A stretch of DNA of 8,403 nt, taken from assembly GCA_020249005.1 (NCBI GenBank), contig JADCGN010000111.1, positions 1 to 8,403 on the forward strand, in the 5' to 3' direction. Shown here piece by piece: positions 5,168-8,403 of the stretch. This stretch comes from Alphaproteobacteria bacterium (GTDB taxonomy: Bacteria > Pseudomonadota > Alphaproteobacteria > UBA2136 > UBA6156). Under the pieces are notes generated by a model. That model was not told the origin of the DNA, did not search any database, and worked only from the letters and a program-made list of their open reading frames with translations. The translations under genes and the position numbers were made by a program. Each line of letters starts with the position of its first letter. Within the stretch, counting starts at the first letter, position 1.

Positions 5168-5417
5168 ACTGCTGCCTTCCCCCCTGCCTGCGGGAGCCGA
5201 TGGCGCCACTGTGCAAGTCAGCGCCACCCCCTTGGTGGGCACCGAACGCGACGAAATCAGCCAATTGGTGCTGCGCCTCAAGCAAGCCGATTTACGCCAC
5301 CGCAGCCCGCCGCAAACGCCCGCCGCCGCCCCCACCGCCGCGGCCGTGGCCTGGGCCGAAGCCTGGCAATTGCCGCGCGAAGTGCACGAGTTTTTTACCT
5401 TGGAGACTGCCGCATGA
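5160..5417 (+). CDS. hypothetical protein (85 aa), coupled to the exported paralogs
   Basis: I do not recognise this protein. It has a helical, charged middle (TERDEISQLVLRLKQADLRH, 28-47), a Pro/Ala-rich linker and a second helical end (WAEAWQLPREVHEFFTLE, 65-82). There is no signal peptide or membrane segment, so it is probably cytoplasmic. Its stop codon overlaps the next start as ATGA (5414-5417), which strongly suggests it is translated together with the exported protein downstream. The start overlaps the preceding 37-codon frame by 8 nt; GAGGTGG at about 5150 is a plausible ribosome site. It could be an accessory factor for the exported pair, but only position supports this. Confidence 0.6.
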   Translation: MAKLLPSPLPAGADGATVQVSATPLVGTERDEISQLVLRLKQADLRHRSPPQTPAAAPTAAAVAWAEAWQLPREVHEFFTLETAA

Positions 5418-6052
5418 CTGCGCCTAAGCGCCCGGAAATTTTCCCTACCACGCCTTATACCAGGCACGGGAACGCGGTAGGCGCTGAGCCTCTCTCACTC
5501 GGCCGCGGGCTTGCGGTGGTGGGGCTCTGCGTCTTGCCATTTGCCGTAAGTGCCAACGAAAAAATTGTGGATGTGCGAGAAGCCGCCGCCGGAGAAGTGA
5601 GCAGCAAAAACCTGACGGATCAGCTAGACCTGCTGAAGGGAAAACTCCGCGACGCCCAGAATAAGCTCACCGCCATTGGCCAATGTCACAGCAACTATCA
5701 GTTGTACGTGACGCGGAACGGTACCCCGCAGTGCTGGAGCCCGGTTCTCACCTTCTACAGCACGCCCACCACCCCGTTGCCGCCAGGGCCACCGCCGCCA
5801 CCGCCTTTCTCACCGCCACCGCCACCTTTGTCACCACCGCCGCCGCCAGGGTCTTGCGACGTAGGCTATGTCTGGACCGGCAGCTACTGTGCCTACTGCC
5901 CGCCCACCGCCGGTTATGTCTGGAATGGCAGCTATTGCGTATACAATCAACTCAACAGCCATGATCAGCCCCGCGGTGAACCCGGTGACGCTGGTACCGG
6001 GGGCGATGGTGATGCCGACGGCGGCGACGGAGATGGAGGCGATGGCGGTTAA
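5414..6052 (+). CDS. exported polyproline / Cys-repeat / Asp-Gly protein, paralog A
   Basis: This 212-residue protein belongs to no family I recognise. In order: an N-terminal cytoplasmic segment with PYTRHGN (14-20); a hydrophobic export segment (about 28-47, LSLGRGLAVVGLCVLPFAVSA); a short coiled coil (SKNLTDQLDLLKGKLRDAQNKL, about 64-85); a conserved block with C91 and C107 (LYVTRNGTPQCW); a polyproline linker (about 121-145); two copies of GYxWxGSYCxY (151-161 and 167-177) with C148, C159, C162 and C175; and an acidic Gly/Asp tail (189-212). The six cysteines after the export segment suggest disulfides in an oxidising compartment. The linker and tail suggest a secreted or surface structural role, possibly Ca2+-binding; this is inference. 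The start overlaps the previous stop as ATGA. The paralog at 6112 has the same architecture and length. Confidence 0.8.
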   Translation: MTAPKRPEIFPTTPYTRHGNAVGAEPLSLGRGLAVVGLCVLPFAVSANEKIVDVREAAAGEVSSKNLTDQLDLLKGKLRDAQNKLTAIGQCHSNYQLYVTRNGTPQCWSPVLTFYSTPTTPLPPGPPPPPPFSPPPPPLSPPPPPGSCDVGYVWTGSYCAYCPPTAGYVWNGSYCVYNQLNSHDQPRGEPGDAGTGGDGDADGGDGDGGDGG

Positions 6053-6111
6053 GATGACGAGGTCGATCCCCCAAAGGCCCAACGGCTTAGACATATCAGG
6101 CAACCCACGCT

Positions 6112-6750
6112 GTGAAAAATAAACCCACCGTTCCCTACACCCGCCACGGTAACCCGGTTGGCCACGAGGCCCTGTCACTCGGGCGCGGGTTGGCAATGGT
6201 AAGTCTCTGCGCCTTACCTTTCACCGCGGCAGCAACCGAACAAAGTGTTGACACCCGTGGCGATATTTTGACTGAAGTAACGAGCAAAAACTTGCAGGAC
6301 CAGGTCTCGCTGTTAAAACAGCGGCTCAGCGATGCCCAAGCCAAACTCACCATGATTGGCCAATGCCATGCCAGCTATCGGCTGTACGTAACGCGGAACG
6401 GCAGCGCCCAATGCTGGGATCCGGTCGCCACGTTCTACAGCGCTCCTCCCCCGCCGCCGCCGCCCTTTGCGCCGCCTCCGCCCCCTCCACCACCACCGCC
6501 GCCGGCCTGCGGTTACGGCTATGTCTGGGCTGGCAGCTATTGTGCCTATTGCCCCCCCGAAGCAGGCTACACCTGGACGGGCAGCTACTGCATTTATAAT
6601 CCGCCCTGGTCCGGCGACGGCGGCGATGGGGATGGGATGGACGGCGACGGGAGTGATGGCTCCGGCGACAGCGATGGCGATGGCGACGGAGATGGCGACG
6701 GCGATGGCGATGGCGATGGCGATGGTGATGGCGATGGTGATGGCAACTAA
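6112..6750 (+). CDS. exported polyproline / Cys-repeat / Asp-Gly protein, paralog B
   Basis: This is the tandem paralog of the preceding gene, also 212 residues and 59 nt downstream. Shared landmarks are PYTRHGN (8-14), LSLGRGLA (21-28), SKNLQDQVSLLKQRLSDAQ (58-76), IGQCH with C85, YVTRNGSAQCW with C101, and CGYGYVWAGSYCAYCPP followed by GYTWTGSYC (C133, C144, C147, C160). Cysteine spacings of 16, then 11, 3 and 13, are identical in the two proteins. The proline run is purer here (111-131, interrupted once by FA), and the tail ends in 12 consecutive Asp-Gly pairs. The start is the GTG at 6112; an in-frame stop at 6088 leaves no upstream alternative, and no strong ribosome site is visible. Only 10 bp separate its stop from the convergent fabH stop, with no terminator between. 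Confidence 0.8.
   Translation: MKNKPTVPYTRHGNPVGHEALSLGRGLAMVSLCALPFTAAATEQSVDTRGDILTEVTSKNLQDQVSLLKQRLSDAQAKLTMIGQCHASYRLYVTRNGSAQCWDPVATFYSAPPPPPPPFAPPPPPPPPPPPACGYGYVWAGSYCAYCPPEAGYTWTGSYCIYNPPWSGDGGDGDGMDGDGSDGSGDSDGDGDGDGDGDGDGDGDGDGDGDGN
6673..6744 (+). repeat. 12-copy hexanucleotide repeat encoding (Asp-Gly)12
   Basis: Twelve tandem GAY-GGN units encode the C-terminal tail of paralog B, mostly GATGGC with third-base variants. The 6-nt period keeps the frame, so copy-number change would alter tail length without disrupting the gene. The silent variants argue for selection on the protein repeat, not only for recent slippage. Confidence 0.9.
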
Positions 6751-6760
6751 CCGCTGCCAG

Positions 6761-7750
6761 TTACCATCTCAGGCTGGCCATGCCCCAGGTAAAACCAGCG
6801 CCAAACGCTTGTAACAACACCAATTCACCCGGCTGAAACTGGCCTTGCTGCTGTGCTGTGGCCAGCGCCAACGGAATGCTGGCGGCGCTGGTGTTGGCGT
6901 GCTCGGCCACCGTCATCACCACCCTTTCCGCTGCCAACCCCAAAGCTTCACCGGCAGCCGCCAAAATTCGGGCATTGGCCTGATGCGGCACCAACCAGGC
7001 CAGGTCGGCCAGCGTGTGGCCACTCTGCGCCAGCAGGGCCGCCACTTGCGCCTGATCCCCCATCTGACGCACCGCGTGCTTGAACACCGCCGCCCCATCC
7101 ATCTGCACCGTCCCCGCCACGCGGCCGCGGGCTACGCCGTGGGCGCTGTGCAGCAGCCCGGCCTGACGGCCATCGGCCCCTTGGGCCAACGCCAGCAGCC
7201 CGTTGGTTTGCCCCGGGCGGTTGCGGCGCAGCACCATGGCGCCCGCACCATCGCCAAACAACACGCAGGTGCTGCGGTCGGTGAAATCCAACACGTTGGA
7301 AAAGGTTTCCGCGCCGATCACCAACACGGCCTCTAAGCCGGGTTGGGTGGCAAACCACCCCTGCGCCACGCTCAACGCCGCAATAAAGCCACTGCAGGCC
7401 GCGTTGACATCCAACGCCGGGATGCCCACCGGCAGGCCTAAGGCGGCTTGCACCAGCGTGGCCACGCTGGGGAAGGTGTAGTCGGGCGTGCAAGTGGCCA
7501 CCACCACCGCACCCACTTGGCTTGGCGCAAGCTTGGCCTGCACCAGGGCTTGTTGGGCCGCTGCCGCGGCCAACGTGGCGGTAGTTTCACCCGGCCCCAC
7601 AAAAAACCGCTGCCGGATGCCGGTGCGGGTCTCAATCCATTCCGGTGTGCTTTCCAAGCCATAGCGGCGGATTAATTCGGCGTTGCTGATGGGGGCACCC
7701 GGCAGGGCTTGCCCCAACCCAGCCACGTGGCACAGCGGGTGTTGGTTCAT
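6761..7750 (-). CDS. fabH: beta-ketoacyl-ACP synthase III (KAS III)
   Basis: FabH condenses acetyl-CoA (or another acyl-CoA starter) with malonyl-ACP to begin type II fatty acid synthesis in the cytosol. The 329 residues match the usual length of about 320-330. The catalytic triad is intact: Cys119 in DVNAACSGF, His256 in WLVPHQANARI and Asn286 in EHANTSAASIP. WIETRTGI (38-45), the glycine-rich FGDGAGAMVL (165-174) and the C-terminal GAGFTWGMASLRW are family signatures. FabH is often beside plsX, but here the upstream neighbour is a divergent methyltransferase, so this may be a stand-alone or second copy, possibly with a different starter-unit preference. The ATG at 7750 has AAGGGG immediately before it, an unusually tight spacing. 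Convergent overlap with paralog B transcripts is likely. Confidence 0.95.
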   Translation of the reverse strand: MNQHPLCHVAGLGQALPGAPISNAELIRRYGLESTPEWIETRTGIRQRFFVGPGETTATLAAAAAQQALVQAKLAPSQVGAVVVATCTPDYTFPSVATLVQAALGLPVGIPALDVNAACSGFIAALSVAQGWFATQPGLEAVLVIGAETFSNVLDFTDRSTCVLFGDGAGAMVLRRNRPGQTNGLLALAQGADGRQAGLLHSAHGVARGRVAGTVQMDGAAVFKHAVRQMGDQAQVAALLAQSGHTLADLAWLVPHQANARILAAAGEALGLAAERVVMTVAEHANTSAASIPLALATAQQQGQFQPGELVLLQAFGAGFTWGMASLRW

Positions 7751-7827
7751 CCCCTTGTGTAACGCAGGGTTACCACGTTACGCAACCCTCTTGGCAGCAA
7801 ACTGCATACCGTGCATGATGACCGCCC
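7751..7827. promoter_or_regulatory. divergent promoter region with interleaved inverted repeats
   Basis: This 77-bp spacer lies between the fabH and methyltransferase starts and must hold both promoters. GTAACG (7759-7764) is the inverse of CGTTAC (7776-7781), and GGGTT (7767-7771) is the inverse of AACCC (7784-7788). The two pairs are interleaved, so both cannot form as simple nested hairpins. The arrangement could be an operator shared by the two genes. No convincing -35/-10 pair was identified. Confidence 0.4.
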
Positions 7828-8403
7828 ATGCCCCGCCACCAGCCAAGGATTGCCCTGCCCACCGCCTTAAAGACCCTCAGGCGTTTGCTGGCCACCCTTT
7901 ATACGCCGCCGGCGGTGCAAACCATCGAGCCCACCTACCACGCCGTCCGCCAACAGCAGGTATTGGCGCTGCTAGCCAAGCATTTTGGCAAGAACCCCAA
8001 GTATCCGGGGATTTTGCTCGGGAAATCGTTGTTGGATGTGGGCTGCGGCACCGCGCCGGTGGGCTGCTTTATGGCCCTGGCGGGGGCCGATGTCACGGCG
8101 ATCGACCCCGACCGCCGCAGCCTAGCCGCCGCCCAGGCCTACGCCGAAAACTTTGGCACGCCGCTCAATTTCCTCAATCTGCGCGCCGAACAATTGCTGA
8201 CCAGCCCCACCCGCTACCAGATTGTGATGGCGCTCGACGTGCTGGCCAGCCACCCCGAGCCCGGCAAACTGATGTGGGTGCTGCGCCAGCTGGTGGCGCC
8301 GGGCGGAGTTTTAGTGATCGGCCACACCACCCGCAGCCTGCGTGCGTGGCTGGTGCACCGCGTGTTAAGCCAATGGTTTTTTAAACGTACCCCGCGCGAA
8401 ACC
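7828..8403 (+). CDS. class I SAM-dependent methyltransferase, UbiG-like (3' end outside window)
   Basis: The frame is open from the ATG at 7828 to the last base, 192 codons. After a basic N-terminus, the Rossmann motif I is LLDVGCGTAPVG (68-78), the acidic residue after strand 2 is D93 in TAIDPD, and a post-strand PGG (158-160) is followed by GHTTRSLRAWLVHRVLSQW and KRTPRET. That last segment resembles the stretch in UbiG where NRxxKSW precedes a PKGTHDW-type motif, so an O-methyltransferase of ubiquinone synthesis is the best guess. It is divergent, however: the third glycine of GxGxG is replaced (GCGTAP), and the EHV segment expected after strand 4 reads LASHPEPG. A methyltransferase acting on another substrate is a real alternative. 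TGA codons at 7816 and 7819 fix the upstream limit. Confidence 0.72.
   Translation, partial: MPRHQPRIALPTALKTLRRLLATLYTPPAVQTIEPTYHAVRQQQVLALLAKHFGKNPKYPGILLGKSLLDVGCGTAPVGCFMALAGADVTAIDPDRRSLAAAQAYAENFGTPLNFLNLRAEQLLTSPTRYQIVMALDVLASHPEPGKLMWVLRQLVAPGGVLVIGHTTRSLRAWLVHRVLSQWFFKRTPRET

Noticed and set aside
5072..5467. Minus-strand frame of 131 codons opposite the 85-aa gene
   Set aside because: No motif and Arg/Ser/Gly-rich shadow composition. The plus-strand frames show start-stop overlaps that support coding on that strand.
7683..8384. Plus-strand frame of 233 codons at the right end
   Set aside because: It is out of frame with the methyltransferase, whose motifs (VGCGT, IDPD, APGG) read in the 7828 frame. 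It also starts inside the opposite-strand fabH coding region.

Overview
The window looks like a piece of chromosome from a GC-rich alphaproteobacterium that makes polyhydroxyalkanoate (PHA). The lineage clue is the omega subunit of RNA polymerase (4449-4904): it starts with the MARVTVEDC block and carries a long acidic C-terminal extension, as alphaproteobacterial RpoZ does. A class I-type PHA synthase, a FabH and a UbiG-like methyltransferase fit this. The assignment is inferred from motifs, not from a search.

Layout, left to right. The 3' two thirds of phaC (1-984) ends in a hairpin terminator. Next is a small AT-richer MazG-like pyrophosphohydrolase gene (1054-1332). It is cut by an in-frame TAA, but the family's usual C-terminal tail continues in the same frame to 1413. 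A strong terminator (1436-1472) separates it from folD (1500-2357). Then come a small exported Cys/His-containing protein (2400-2747) and an exported DUF305 protein (2834-3304). A tRNA-Arg(CCG) gene (3434-3509) is followed by two downstream units that each end in an exact copy of the last 19 nt of the tRNA including CCA, and each carries a 7-bp stem closing a variable hairpin insert. A helical protein of unknown function (4216-3713, minus) faces the tRNA block. An AT-rich intergenic region with two short palindromes separates it from rpoZ, which ends in a clear terminator.

The most unusual part is 5054-6750. Two small overlapping reading frames (37 and 85 aa) lead by an ATGA overlap into two tandem paralogous exported proteins, both 212 aa. 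Each paralog has a YTRHGN-type N-terminus, a hydrophobic export segment, a short coiled coil, an invariant spacing of six predicted extracytoplasmic cysteines, a polyproline linker, two copies of a GYxWxGSYCxY mini-repeat and an Asp-Gly-rich tail. I do not recognise this family. It looks like a secreted or surface-anchored structural pair.

The right end holds fabH (7750-6761, minus; all three catalytic residues present, but no plsX beside it) and, divergently, a UbiG-like SAM methyltransferase (7828 onward) that runs off the window. Their 77-bp shared upstream region contains two interleaved inverted repeats. Most genes look like separate short transcription units rather than one pathway. The clear local groupings are folD with the two exported proteins (same strand, no obvious shared function) and the 5054-6750 cluster.
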